From a virus, in the IMG/VR virus record IMGVR_UViG_3300023184_000174, positions 1-51,223 of that record: 51,223 bases of DNA; one strand, given 5' to 3'. The number at the start of each line of letters is the position of its first letter. Position 1 is the stretch's first letter. Shown here one piece after another: positions 20,976 to 29,025 of the stretch. The position numbers were made by a program, and so were the translations under genes. Under the pieces are notes generated by a model that saw only the letters and a list, made by a program, of their open reading frames with translations, ran no database searches and was not told the origin of the DNA.

Positions 20976-21356
20976 TTAGGGTAATCTCTTGACTAGCGTT
21001 ATAGACCTTCTCTTTGAACGGCGTTTACTTAATTCATTCATACTGCACGTTGGACCGTGAACCACTATTAGACTTTTGTTAGTAAAAGTCCTTAAGTAGG
21101 GTTTAAAGGGTAGCCAATCATCCTTTAAGAACAGATTGATAGGGATAAGACGATTACTTTCCCACCACCAAACTTCTCCAAGTTCCAAAAACTTTTCCTT
21201 TATTATAGCATCGGTTATAGCGCCATAATCGTATATAGTGGTGACCATATCATCACGGTTTTGCACAATTCCTACATAGTCCTGGTTGGCATATGAACAT
21301 ACTGTGATGAACGGATGATTTTCTGTCAGTCGTTTGAAAAATTCGTTTTGAATCAT
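20976..21356 (-). CDS. Hypothetical protein, 126 aa
   Basis: 126 aa on the minus strand with a mixed alpha/beta start (FITVCSYANQDYVGIVQN), a G-E-V-W-W-W-E-S-N-R-L-I-P-I-N centre, and a strongly basic C-terminus (SKRRSKRRS). It has a late-type promoter 18 nt upstream. I do not recognise the family; the Trp-rich centre looks like a conserved phage domain of unknown function. Confidence 0.65.
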   Translation of the reverse strand: MIQNEFFKRLTENHPFITVCSYANQDYVGIVQNRDDMVTTIYDYGAITDAIIKEKFLELGEVWWWESNRLIPINLFLKDDWLPFKPYLRTFTNKSLIVVHGPTCSMNELSKRRSKRRSITLVKRLP

Positions 21357-21373
21357 TATTTTAGTTAACTGTT

Positions 21374-21381
21374 TATTTATC
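21374..21381 (-). promoter_or_regulatory. Late promoter, minus strand
   Basis: GATAAATA on the minus strand, 18 nt upstream of the start of the 126-aa gene. Confidence 0.6.
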
Positions 21382-21416
21382 GGGTAACCAAAGTTAATTA
21401 AATTAAAATATATAGA

Positions 21417-21423
21417 CTAAATA
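21417..21423 (+). promoter_or_regulatory. Late promoter, plus strand
   Basis: CTAAATA, followed by ATAGGAG and a GTG start at 21444. Together with the minus-strand element 36 bp away it forms a divergent late promoter pair. Confidence 0.6.
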
Positions 21424-21443
21424 CGTTATAGGAGCCTACATTT

Positions 21444-22208
21444 GTGTATTCAACATCAGTATTTTATTACGTTCAGCGCAACATTGTTGTGTTATTGTCA
21501 GGCTATTCACCGAGGAGATATATGCCAGTTTATGCCAAGCCCCTAACCCTGCACAAGGGAGTGGATAATCAAATCCAGTTTCAATTCCTGAATCAGGAGC
21601 AAAAACCCGTAGATGTTACCGGAAAAAGCATCACTTGCCGTATATTAAACTACACAGGTAATGAAATCTTAATACAGAAAGCATTGACCTTGCAGTTTGC
21701 TGCCACTGGTATTTGTGCGTTATATTTAAATGCAGCGGACCTTGAAAATATACAGGCTCAAAAATGCTATTACACATTGGAAATCCCAGTCAATGACTTT
21801 GACTTCCCTGTATTCGTAGATCAAAATGCCGGCGCTCGTGGTGAGATGAATATTGTTAATAGTGTATTACCTAATTTTGTTCCATCTTACGAAATCACAA
21901 TACCAACTGGACAAGCATTCCCTAATAGCCCTAACAGTAATGGAAGTAGCATCACCTACACTACCAGCGTATTGAGTACCAACAACAATCCAATATTAAC
22001 TATCCAAACTGAGTATATTGAATTCTATGGAAACACAACTATTCAGGGTAGCAGTATCGTGGATAATGATTGGTATGATATTGTAACTACTGAGGAAGTA
22101 TCCAATGTTACACAAACGGTTGGGTATGTAATTGAAGGATTCCATCCTTATATCCGTATGCAATTCACCAGCAATGCGGGCGCAGTAGCTAATTTATTGA
22201 CCAGATAA
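21444..22208 (+). CDS. Virion structural protein, baseplate/fibre type
   Basis: 254 aa. GTG start with TAGGAG about 9 nt upstream; an ATG at residue 27 (21522) preceded by GAGGAG is an equally good start and would give a protein beginning MPVYAKPLTLHKG. From there the pattern L-x-K-G-V-D-N-x-I-x-F-x-F-L-N-Q-E-x-x-P-V-D-V-T-G resembles BppU-like N-terminal domains of baseplate or fibre proteins. The rest is beta-rich with Asn/Ser/Thr linkers. Late promoter upstream. Exact virion position unknown. Confidence 0.65.
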   Translation: MYSTSVFYYVQRNIVVLLSGYSPRRYMPVYAKPLTLHKGVDNQIQFQFLNQEQKPVDVTGKSITCRILNYTGNEILIQKALTLQFAATGICALYLNAADLENIQAQKCYYTLEIPVNDFDFPVFVDQNAGARGEMNIVNSVLPNFVPSYEITIPTGQAFPNSPNSNGSSITYTTSVLSTNNNPILTIQTEYIEFYGNTTIQGSSIVDNDWYDIVTTEEVSNVTQTVGYVIEGFHPYIRMQFTSNAGAVANLLTR

Positions 22209-22209
22209 T

Positions 22210-22238
22210 TTGCTTTAACATTATGATTGTGTTACAAT
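22210..22238 (+). promoter_or_regulatory. Weak sigma70 promoter close to primase start
   Basis: TTGCTT, 17-nt spacer, TACAAT. The primase ATG is 6 nt after the -10 and has no Shine-Dalgarno, suggesting a leaderless transcript. Confidence 0.45.
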
Positions 22239-22244
22239 CAGTAG

Positions 22245-23219
22245 ATGTTTGATATCCTGTCAGTATTACCCGGTAAAAAGAAACAAACAAGTTCCGGCTG
22301 GACTAGCTTCAATGCTATCTGTTGTACTCACTTTGGTCATAGACAAGATAAACGTATGCGAGGTGGCATCAAGTTTGATGGCACAAACTGGTCAATGCAT
22401 TGTTTCAATTGTGGATTCAAATGTAACTTTGTATTAGGTCGTTCTATCAGTACCAAAACTCGCAATCTATTAGTTTGGTGTGGCATTGATGACCAACAAG
22501 TTAAGCGTTGGAGTTTAGAAAGTTTACAACATAAAGACTTGATAGACTTTACACAGCCAGCAAAACAAAAAGTAAAAATCAAATTCAACGAACACAAACT
22601 CCCAGAGGGTGAGATTGTAGATAGTAATAACCCATTACACAAAGTATACGCAGAGTATCTGCAATCAAGGAAGATAGATAGTAGTGACTATCCCTTCTTG
22701 ATCACTCCGTATGAAAAAGGTAGGATGGCTAATAGGGTAATCATCCCCTACACATATAAGAATAAAATTGTAGGTCATACAAGTAGATTCTTGGACAATA
22801 AAACTCCCAAATACATTAATGAACAACAACACGGCTACGTGTTTAATATAGATATGCAGAAAGCAGAATGGAGTGTATGTATTGTAACCGAGGGTATATT
22901 TGATGCACTAAGCATTGATGGGGTAGCAGTGATGCACGATGACATTAATAGTGACCAAGCACTATTATTAAGTACATTGAACAAGCAAATTATTTTAGTT
23001 CCAGATAGAGATAAGACAGGTTTAGCATTGTGTGATAGAGCATTAGAATTAGGCTATAGTGTTAGCTTACCTAATTGGGACGAGGATGTGAAAGATGTAA
23101 ATGACGCTGTAGTAAAGTATGGTAAGTTACCTACCCTATTAAGTATACTACAGTGTGCTACCAATAGTAAAATCAAAATAGAAATGCAGAGGAAGAAAAT
23201 TGGCAAAACAAGAAACTAA
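22245..23219 (+). CDS. 61: DNA primase (gp61-like)
   Basis: 324 aa. N-terminal zinc site: Cys26/Cys27, His29 and C53-F-N-C56 (W-S-M-H-C-F-N-C-G-F-K). TOPRIM domain: V-T-E-G-I-F-D-A (Glu216) and V-P-D-R-D-K-T-G (Asp254, Asp256). Synthesises RNA primers for lagging strand and works with the gp41 helicase, whose gene overlaps this one by 20 nt. Length is like T4 gp61 (342 aa). No RBS is visible before the ATG; the -10-like TACAAT sits 6 nt upstream. Confidence 0.9.
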   Translation: MFDILSVLPGKKKQTSSGWTSFNAICCTHFGHRQDKRMRGGIKFDGTNWSMHCFNCGFKCNFVLGRSISTKTRNLLVWCGIDDQQVKRWSLESLQHKDLIDFTQPAKQKVKIKFNEHKLPEGEIVDSNNPLHKVYAEYLQSRKIDSSDYPFLITPYEKGRMANRVIIPYTYKNKIVGHTSRFLDNKTPKYINEQQHGYVFNIDMQKAEWSVCIVTEGIFDALSIDGVAVMHDDINSDQALLLSTLNKQIILVPDRDKTGLALCDRALELGYSVSLPNWDEDVKDVNDAVVKYGKLPTLLSILQCATNSKIKIEMQRKKIGKTRN

Positions 23220-24642
23220 AAAGCAGTTAGATTATACACCTGAAGTTCAGAAGTTGTTTCTGAGGATGATGGTTACCAACGCGGAATTGTATACCCGTGT
23301 TATGAACATTATGAATAGCGAGAACTTTGATAGGTCACTCAGACCAGTGGCTGAATTGTTTAAATCACACACAGACAAATATAGAGTATTACCAGATCCA
23401 ACACAAATTAAAGCAACAACTGGAATAGAGATTGATACAGTGCCTGAGTTAAATGACGGGCATTATGAATGGTTCTTTGATGAATTTGAATCATTTACAA
23501 AGCGACAAGAATTAGAAAGAGCGATTCTTAAAGCAGCAGACTTGCTTGAGAAGGGCGAGTTTGAACCAGTAGAGAAACTAATCAAAGATGCGGTACAGAT
23601 TAGTTTACAGAAAGATATGGGTACAGATTACTTTGCTGACCCTAAAGGTCGTATTAACAAATACTTTAACAGTGGTGGACAAGTATCTACAGGCTGGCCA
23701 CAGATGGATCGTATTCTATATGGTGGTATGAGTAGAGGTGAGTTGAATATCTTTGCAGGTGGTTCAGGTTCAGGTAAATCATTAGTGATGATGAACATTG
23801 CGTTAAGCTGGTTGCAAGCGGGCATGAGTGGTGTTTATATCACATTGGAATTGAGTGAAGAATTAACATCACTAAGAACAGATGCAATGTTAACCATGAT
23901 GGGAACAAAAGCAATTCGCAAAGATATTGACACAACAGAACTTAGAGTTAAGATGGCAGGAAAGAAGTCTGGTAAGTATCGTGTTAAGAATTTACCTGCA
24001 CAAAGTAATGTCAATGATATACGTGCTTACTTGAAAGAGGTACAGATTCAGACTGGTATTAAGATTGACTTTGTAATGGTTGATTATTTAGATTTAGTTA
24101 TGCCAGTAAGTATTAAAGTTAATCCAACTGACCAGTTTATTAAAGACAAGTATGTAGCAGAAGAATTGCGTAATCTAGCGAAAGAACTTGGTGTATTGTT
24201 GGTCACGGCAAGTCAGTTGAATCGTACTGCGGTTGATGAAATTGAATTTGACCACAGTCATATTGCAGGTGGTATCAGTAAGATTAATACAGCAGATAAT
24301 GTGTTTGGTATTTTCACAAGCAGGAGTATGCGTGAGCGTGGTAAGTATCAGATTCAATGTATGAAAAGTCGTAGTTCAACTGGAGTTGGGATGAAGATTG
24401 ATTTAGAATATGATGTTGAAACTATGCGTATTAGTGATCCAGGAGTTGACGGTGAACAAAGTTACACCCCAAAGCCAAGCGCAAATGACATAATGAGTAC
24501 ATTAAAGCCACAAGCTACAGTTACAGATTATACTGTTGATCAAAGTACCGGCGAAATAACATTAGAACCCTTGACTAGAACAGTTCATGCTGATGTACAG
24601 GGTTCAAAATTCAAATCGTTGTTGAATTCCTTAAAGAAATAA
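23200..24642 (+). CDS. 41: Replicative DNA helicase (gp41, DnaB-type)
   Basis: 480 aa from a TTG start at 23200 with GAGGAAG upstream; no ATG is available near. N-terminal helical domain to about residue 150, then the RecA-like motor: Walker A G-G-S-G-S-G-K-S at 187-194, a D-Y-L-D-L-V Walker B, and S-Q-L-N-R-T as in DnaB-family motif H3. It unwinds the fork 5'-3' as a hexamer and recruits gp61. The TTG start and the overlap may keep its level matched to primase. Confidence 0.92.
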   Translation: MAKQETKKQLDYTPEVQKLFLRMMVTNAELYTRVMNIMNSENFDRSLRPVAELFKSHTDKYRVLPDPTQIKATTGIEIDTVPELNDGHYEWFFDEFESFTKRQELERAILKAADLLEKGEFEPVEKLIKDAVQISLQKDMGTDYFADPKGRINKYFNSGGQVSTGWPQMDRILYGGMSRGELNIFAGGSGSGKSLVMMNIALSWLQAGMSGVYITLELSEELTSLRTDAMLTMMGTKAIRKDIDTTELRVKMAGKKSGKYRVKNLPAQSNVNDIRAYLKEVQIQTGIKIDFVMVDYLDLVMPVSIKVNPTDQFIKDKYVAEELRNLAKELGVLLVTASQLNRTAVDEIEFDHSHIAGGISKINTADNVFGIFTSRSMRERGKYQIQCMKSRSSTGVGMKIDLEYDVETMRISDPGVDGEQSYTPKPSANDIMSTLKPQATVTDYTVDQSTGEITLEPLTRTVHADVQGSKFKSLLNSLKK

Positions 24643-24656
24643 TTATACTATAATCG

Positions 24657-24664
24657 CATAAATA
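24657..24664 (+). promoter_or_regulatory. Late promoter
   Basis: CATAAATA, 17 nt before the start of the 82-aa gene, with AGGA between. Confidence 0.65.
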
Positions 24665-24680
24665 CTAGTAGGATAATTAT

Positions 24681-24929
24681 ATGCAAAAACAAACCCGCTC
24701 CCTCTTGCAGGAATTAGAAGCACTTGGAAATAACCGTGACACCAGTCACATTATTGAAAGTAGGGCTCATAATATCATAACCAGTGCTATTAATTTACTT
24801 GAATTAATTAACAAACATTACCCTGAGGAACAGGCTCAGATATTAGAGCGAAAGCTATTAAGTGCTATTAAGAGCAAAGACCAGCAGAGATTTTCCAAAT
24901 CTTTAAGGAAAAACCGTGAACCTATCTGA
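24681..24929 (+). CDS. Hypothetical helical protein, 82 aa
   Basis: 82 aa, all-helical and charged (TRSLLQELEALGNN; LLELINKHYPEEQAQILERKLLSAIKSK). RBS TAGGA and a late promoter upstream. Overlaps the next gene by 14 nt. A small late protein of unknown role. Confidence 0.75.
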   Translation: MQKQTRSLLQELEALGNNRDTSHIIESRAHNIITSAINLLELINKHYPEEQAQILERKLLSAIKSKDQQRFSKSLRKNREPI

Positions 24930-26115
24930 ATCGTTAGCGATACTTAGAGACAAAGTAGATAAAATTGCCTCTTTGAAAGAAGATAAGGGACACCTAGATC
25001 ATCCGGAAGATTTGATATTTTTGGGAGGGAGTAGTGGTGCGAATCGTGCGTTACAAGCAAGTATAGCTACTGTAAAGAATCCTAAGACTGTTACTATTAA
25101 GTGGGACGGATATCCTGCATTGATATTTGGCCGTAATAGTCGTGGACAGTTTAGTATTATGGACAAGCATATGTTCAACAAAAAAGACGGGTCAGGTAGA
25201 CAAGTATTCAGTCCAGAACAGTTTATGCAATATGACCAAGCCAGGGGCGTAGATCGTTCAGGCTTACATTCATTAATGTCAGAGATTTGGCCTGGATTAG
25301 CAAAATCATCCAGTGGTGGTAAAGGTTATTATTGGGGAGATTTGTTATTCAGTCAACCATTATCAGAAAAGAACGGTATTTACATGTTCAAAGCGAATCC
25401 CAAAGGTATTACATATAAAGTAAATGCCGAAAGTGATTTAGGTAAATTAATGGCTGGCAAGCAAGCTGGTATTGCAGTACATCAATTCTTAGCACCTAAT
25501 GCCATAACAACAGATGATGCTAGTCCATTAGATGGAACTATAGGGCAGCTAAAGAATAATAGCAATGTTGCTATTGTACCTAGTGCTATGCCTATTACTC
25601 CCAAGATGAAAATCAACACATCTTTAGTTAAAAGTACTCAAAATGCTATTAAAAGTTACGGAGCATTAGTGGATCAATTTATGGATAATGCCCCTCAAGC
25701 ACGTAATTCATTTAATCAATTGTTTACAGTATTCATTAACAAACGAATCGTAGAGGGTAACTTAAATGATTTAGCACAAGGCTTTATGGATTTTGTAAAA
25801 GCTAGACCCATGACAGAACCTATGCGTAAGAAATTGTTAGGATACACTACATTAGATCCAAAGACAAAGAAAGAAGTACTTGTTCCTGGATACTTACAAC
25901 AGAATGCCGAAGCAATTAAAGGGGCATTTACGATTTGGGTAGAGATGTACAAACTAAAAATGTCTATCGTGGAACAGCTTAATCAAGCAGCAAAAGAATC
26001 CCCGGTCAAAGGATATTTAGATGACGGTACAGAAACACATGAAGGTTTTGTATCAAATGGCTTAAAATTTGTAGATAGAATGGGTTTTAGTCGCCAAAAT
26101 CTAGCCGGCCGCTAA
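24916..26115 (+). CDS. Ligase-like (nucleotidyltransferase-fold) phage protein
   Basis: 399 aa from GTG 24916 with AAGGAAA upstream. Motifs of covalent nucleotidyltransferases (DNA/RNA ligases) can be read: motif I V-T-I-K-W-D-G (Lys62), a possible motif III Y-Y-W-G-D-L-L-F (140-145), and a possible motif IV T-H-E-G-F-V (Glu376) followed by G-L-K-F-V. In this family of T4-like phage proteins the function is unassigned. It is late, between replication and virion genes. The unusual motif spacing (over 230 residues between III and IV) makes an active ligase uncertain; it could seal ends during packaging or be a structural derivative. Confidence 0.65.
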   Translation: MNLSESLAILRDKVDKIASLKEDKGHLDHPEDLIFLGGSSGANRALQASIATVKNPKTVTIKWDGYPALIFGRNSRGQFSIMDKHMFNKKDGSGRQVFSPEQFMQYDQARGVDRSGLHSLMSEIWPGLAKSSSGGKGYYWGDLLFSQPLSEKNGIYMFKANPKGITYKVNAESDLGKLMAGKQAGIAVHQFLAPNAITTDDASPLDGTIGQLKNNSNVAIVPSAMPITPKMKINTSLVKSTQNAIKSYGALVDQFMDNAPQARNSFNQLFTVFINKRIVEGNLNDLAQGFMDFVKARPMTEPMRKKLLGYTTLDPKTKKEVLVPGYLQQNAEAIKGAFTIWVEMYKLKMSIVEQLNQAAKESPVKGYLDDGTETHEGFVSNGLKFVDRMGFSRQNLAGR

Positions 26116-26119
26116 GCCA

Positions 26120-26161
26120 AAACCGACTTTTTTGAAACAAATGATAAATAAATATATGCAA
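26120..26161 (+). promoter_or_regulatory. Extended late promoter module, copy 1
   Basis: AAACCGACTTTTTTGAA, 7 nt, ATAAATAA, 3 nt, TATGCAA. The same sequence blocks with identical spacing precede gp18 at 42508-42549, so elements up- and downstream of the late -10 box are conserved. Confidence 0.7.
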
Positions 26162-26195
26162 CAGTAGGTTGCAACTTATTTAAAGGCATTTCAAA

Positions 26196-26585
26196 ATGGC
26201 ACAATTTACAAAAACAAACGGTGACTTTCTACCGGTAATCAACTATGATTCATTCTCATACACCAACAGTGGTGCAAACGCAGTTAGTTCTGCTGCAACA
26301 GTACAACCTCAAGGTCCTAAACTAGACTTCTTCACAGTTACAGCAGCTAGTTCAGGTGCTTTCTCTGGTACTCAAGTTAGCTTGATCATCCAAGCTACAC
26401 AACAATTAGCTACAGTTTACATCTATGAGTTTACAACTGCAGGTCCTGATACATTAGCAATGGCTGTGTATCCAACTGGCGCTTGGACAACTACTACATT
26501 GAACGCAGCTATCATTGCTGAATTGACAGCAGGTGGTGTTGCTAACACAACTGTTACTACAGCTACAGCTACATTCACAGGTTAA
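26196..26585 (+). CDS. Virion protein, Thr/Ala-rich, 129 aa
   Basis: 129 aa, Ala/Thr-rich beta protein (TVTAASSGAFSGTQVSL, IIQATQQLATVYIYEF, TTLNAAIIAELTAGGVANTT). It has the strongest-looking late promoter module of the window, shared only with the tail sheath gene, and is alone between promoter and terminator. That is the pattern of an abundant structural protein such as a head decoration protein. The identity is inferred from context, not from a family match. Confidence 0.65.
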   Translation: MAQFTKTNGDFLPVINYDSFSYTNSGANAVSSAATVQPQGPKLDFFTVTAASSGAFSGTQVSLIIQATQQLATVYIYEFTTAGPDTLAMAVYPTGAWTTTTLNAAIIAELTAGGVANTTVTTATATFTG

Positions 26586-26603
26586 TCAATATCTGTATAA
26601 AAG

Positions 26604-26629
26604 AACCCTAGATTTTCTAGGGTTTTTTT
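26604..26629 (+). terminator. Rho-independent terminator
   Basis: AACCCTAGA / TCTAGGGTT stem with a 3-nt loop and a T-run after it. It ends the single-gene unit of the 129-aa virion protein. Confidence 0.88.
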
Positions 26630-26636
26630 ACCTCTG

Positions 26637-26643
26637 TTAAATA
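26637..26643 (+). promoter_or_regulatory. Late promoter adjacent to start codon
   Basis: TTAAATA directly after the terminator; the next ATG is only 5 nt downstream, so a leaderless late mRNA is expected. Confidence 0.5.
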
Positions 26644-26648
26644 GTAGT

Positions 26649-27101
26649 ATGAGTTACATTATCTCTTGCTATACCCTATTTGATATCACACAGACTAATG
26701 TACCTAATCGCCATCGTCCGGATATGGATAAAGAATGGCATCATAAACGCAATACACAAAGCAATTTTGATACGGTGCAACAAGCAATCTCATTACGTAG
26801 CCAGCCCGATGTTGTTCGTATCCCTGAAAAGATAGAAATAAGATTTGACGAATTCACTGAGTTTGGATTCTTATTTGAGCAACAAGATAAGGAGACTTAT
26901 CCATGCTGGAACTTTGATTTTGCGGTCCAGCATCCTAGTGTATTTTATGATGGGGTAACTGAATTGGGAGCATTATATAGAGATTGCGACCAAGTCCCAA
27001 TGATTAAATGTCATACTGAATGGGACCAGCTACCCACATTCTTAGATACCAGTGATGAGTTAAGAAACATATATTTTAAAGTGTTAACCAATGATAAGTG
27101 A
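26649..27101 (+). CDS. Conserved late hypothetical protein, 150 aa
   Basis: 150 aa. Features: C-Y-T-L-F-D-I-T-Q-T, N-R-H-R-P, N-F-D-T-V-x-Q-A-I-S-L-R-S-Q-P and a Trp/Phe-rich centre (GFLFEQQDKETYPCWNFDF). I believe similar proteins occur in marine T4-like phages without assigned function. No RBS before the ATG. Overlaps the next gene by 11 nt. Confidence 0.75.
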   Translation: MSYIISCYTLFDITQTNVPNRHRPDMDKEWHHKRNTQSNFDTVQQAISLRSQPDVVRIPEKIEIRFDEFTEFGFLFEQQDKETYPCWNFDFAVQHPSVFYDGVTELGALYRDCDQVPMIKCHTEWDQLPTFLDTSDELRNIYFKVLTNDK

Positions 27102-27564
27102 TAAACTACTACATAAATTTACAAAAACTATATCCAATCAAGAAATGGAAAAGTTAAGTGAATTATCAATATTACAAGGACCAGATGGTTCTTATTTCCT
27201 ATTCAATCAATATGCAATAAGAAAAAACAATGACTATTATATCGTAGAAAAAGATAATATAGCCGGAGCTAAATCATTTAATGTATTAAAAAATGCGGTA
27301 TCTTGGTGCACCTTTGACAAACGGAACAGCATATACGAATCTAATCGTATTTTGGATTTGGATACTAGATTAGCTAGTGTAGATAGTGAGATACAAGTAC
27401 ATCAAAAATTAGTAAAAAAAGCTAAAAACTTAGAAGAAAAACTGATTTACCTAGCTAAATTAGGTGAAGAAAAGATGGAACGCAAGCAGATAACCGACGA
27501 ATTAGCGGGTTATGTGAATAGTTCCAGAATTTGGCAAGACAAACGATTTAACAAATCCGCATAA
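27091..27564 (+). CDS. Conserved late hypothetical protein, 157 aa
   Basis: 157 aa. N-terminal globular part with aromatics (YFLFNQYAI, YYIVEKDNIAG, AVSWCTFDKRN), then a predicted coiled coil from about residue 88 (LDTRLASVDSEIQVHQKL, KAKNLEEKLIYLAKLGEEKM). The coiled coil suggests an oligomeric structural or assembly protein. It overlaps the gene before it, so the two are probably produced together. Confidence 0.75.
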   Translation: MISDKLLHKFTKTISNQEMEKLSELSILQGPDGSYFLFNQYAIRKNNDYYIVEKDNIAGAKSFNVLKNAVSWCTFDKRNSIYESNRILDLDTRLASVDSEIQVHQKLVKKAKNLEEKLIYLAKLGEEKMERKQITDELAGYVNSSRIWQDKRFNKSA

Positions 27565-27577
27565 TAAAGAAAGAAAA

Positions 27578-27585
27578 GATAAATA
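27578..27585 (+). promoter_or_regulatory. Late promoter
   Basis: GATAAATA, 27 nt upstream of the ATG at 27613. Confidence 0.65.
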
Positions 27586-27612
27586 TATTATATATTTCTC
27601 TGGAATACAAAT

Positions 27613-28332
27613 ATGAAACTAACCGAATTAAACCACAATCGCCGCTCTCTCTCTACTAAAGTATTGAAAGAACAGTATGAAACCTCATTCAATGTAGATA
27701 ACATGTCCATGTCATCTACCCGCACTATGCTTCAAAAAGTACGTGGGTTACTGAGTGAGTCAAAGCAATCTCCTGACTATCATAATAGTCAATCATCAAA
27801 TTCTTATATGAAATTGGTGTTTATGGAGCAAGCACTTAGTGACCACTACAACGAACTACGTTCACTTCCACAACCAAGAATCATGGTTGAGAATGAAGAA
27901 GTTGAGAAGTCACAAGTTGTATTAGCAGCACAAGATATGGTAGACCAAGTACAGAAGATGCTAGAAGATGTTGGACAAATGCAAGTTAAAGAATTACCTG
28001 CATTAGTATCAAGTATTGAAAGCGAAATTGGTGTTAACGAAAGTCAAGCATACAATGACGCAGTTTCTGCTCAGTTAGATACATTATCTGCTGCATTAAA
28101 AGAATCTACCGCTGCATTGAAGAATGCGTTGAACGGTGTAACTGGTCAAGCAGTAGATGCAGCATTTGATGCTGGTGCAGATATGGGTGCTGAAGCTGGA
28201 ATGGACGCAGGATTAGATGCTGGTATGGCCGCTGGTGAAGAAGAAGCTGATATGAGTATGGGCGATGTTCCCCCTCCTGCTGAAGAACCAGAAATGCCCC
28301 CATCTGGTGGTGTAGGTAGAGCAAAGAGATAA
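27613..28332 (+). CDS. Late structural-type protein with Ala/Gly/Asp-rich tail
   Basis: 239 aa. Helical N-terminal two thirds (TRTMLQKVRGLLSESKQS, YMKLVFMEQALSDHYNELRS, VVLAAQDMVDQVQKMLEDVG), then from about residue 185 an A-G-A-D-M-G-A-E-A-G type repeat and a Pro/Glu-rich end. This composition is like capsid-core or scaffold-type proteins. No specific T4 homolog is identified. First gene of a late unit with the next small gene and IscA. Confidence 0.65.
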   Translation: MKLTELNHNRRSLSTKVLKEQYETSFNVDNMSMSSTRTMLQKVRGLLSESKQSPDYHNSQSSNSYMKLVFMEQALSDHYNELRSLPQPRIMVENEEVEKSQVVLAAQDMVDQVQKMLEDVGQMQVKELPALVSSIESEIGVNESQAYNDAVSAQLDTLSAALKESTAALKNALNGVTGQAVDAAFDAGADMGAEAGMDAGLDAGMAAGEEEADMSMGDVPPPAEEPEMPPSGGVGRAKR

Positions 28333-28333
28333 T

Positions 28334-28666
28334 ATGTTCCTCTTTGAACTTGATGGTACTGATCCGTTAAGTACTAAACTTATCGTTCTTGTTAATCAGC
28401 TTAAAACTGATTTGGATAACGGTATAATAGATCCTAGTAGTTATACAACGGACGAGTTTTTAACTTATCTACAAGATAAAGGTGATATCGTTTTAGATAT
28501 CACCGACTTGTATGATATGATTAAGAACCCTCCCTTGAATACAGTAATTAAGAATATTCAAGGTGATCAGATTATCTTCAAGGGGCATGATGATAATACA
28601 GAAAATCCAGATCAATCACAAAGTCAAAAAGTAGTTGGTCAAATGGCACAAAGTGCTATGAAGTAA
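28334..28666 (+). CDS. Late hypothetical protein, 110 aa
   Basis: 110 aa. Acidic N-terminal part with N-Q-L-K-T-D-L-D-N-G and Y-T-T-D-E-F-L-T-Y-L-Q-D-K-G, followed by G-D-Q-I-I-F-K-G and a Gln/Ser-rich tail. Begins 1 nt after the upstream stop and ends 1 nt before iscA, so the three genes are one unit. Function unknown. Confidence 0.75.
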   Translation: MFLFELDGTDPLSTKLIVLVNQLKTDLDNGIIDPSSYTTDEFLTYLQDKGDIVLDITDLYDMIKNPPLNTVIKNIQGDQIIFKGHDDNTENPDQSQSQKVVGQMAQSAMK

Positions 28667-28667
28667 T

Positions 28668-28988
28668 ATGATAACTATTACAGATAAAGCAAGTAATAAA
28701 GTAAAACAAACTCTCACAAAACGAGGCAAAGGATTAGGAATCAGAATAGGCGTCAAAACGACAGGCTGTTCTGGTTTAGCCTATGTGCTTGAATATGTTG
28801 ATCAACCAATGCCAGAAGATATAAAGATTGATTGTGATGGATGTTCATTATATGTTGATCCAAAAAGCTGTGTATATCTTCAAGGGATGACAATAGATTA
28901 TGTCCGCAATGGACTTAATGAGGGTTTTGAGTTTCTTAACCCGAACGTTCGTGATAAATGCGGATGCGGAGAAAGTTTCCGAATTTAA
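28668..28988 (+). CDS. iscA: IscA/HesB A-type iron-sulfur carrier
   Basis: 106 aa. T-T-G-C-S-G-L-A-Y (Cys34) and C-terminal K-C-G-C-G-E-S-F (Cys98, Cys100) are the three conserved cysteines of A-type Fe-S carriers, and length fits (IscA is 107 aa). It accepts and passes on Fe-S clusters to apo-proteins. Phage-borne copies are known in marine T4-like phages; a target may be phage nucleases, the 2OG oxygenase system or host respiration and biosynthesis. It is in a late unit next to a PD-(D/E)XK nuclease, some of which in the RecB/Cas4 group hold Fe-S clusters, although this one shows no matching Cys set. Confidence 0.9.
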   Translation: MITITDKASNKVKQTLTKRGKGLGIRIGVKTTGCSGLAYVLEYVDQPMPEDIKIDCDGCSLYVDPKSCVYLQGMTIDYVRNGLNEGFEFLNPNVRDKCGCGESFRI

Positions 28989-29017
28989 TTGACATTAGTA
29001 CTATAATCAACTATAAT
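28989..29017 (+). promoter_or_regulatory. Sigma70 promoter giving a leaderless start
   Basis: TTGACA, 17-nt spacer, TATAAT at 29012-29017. ATG 29026 is 8 nt after the -10 box, at the expected transcription start. The -35 begins at the base after the iscA stop codon. Confidence 0.75.
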
Positions 29018-29025
29018 TGACTATA

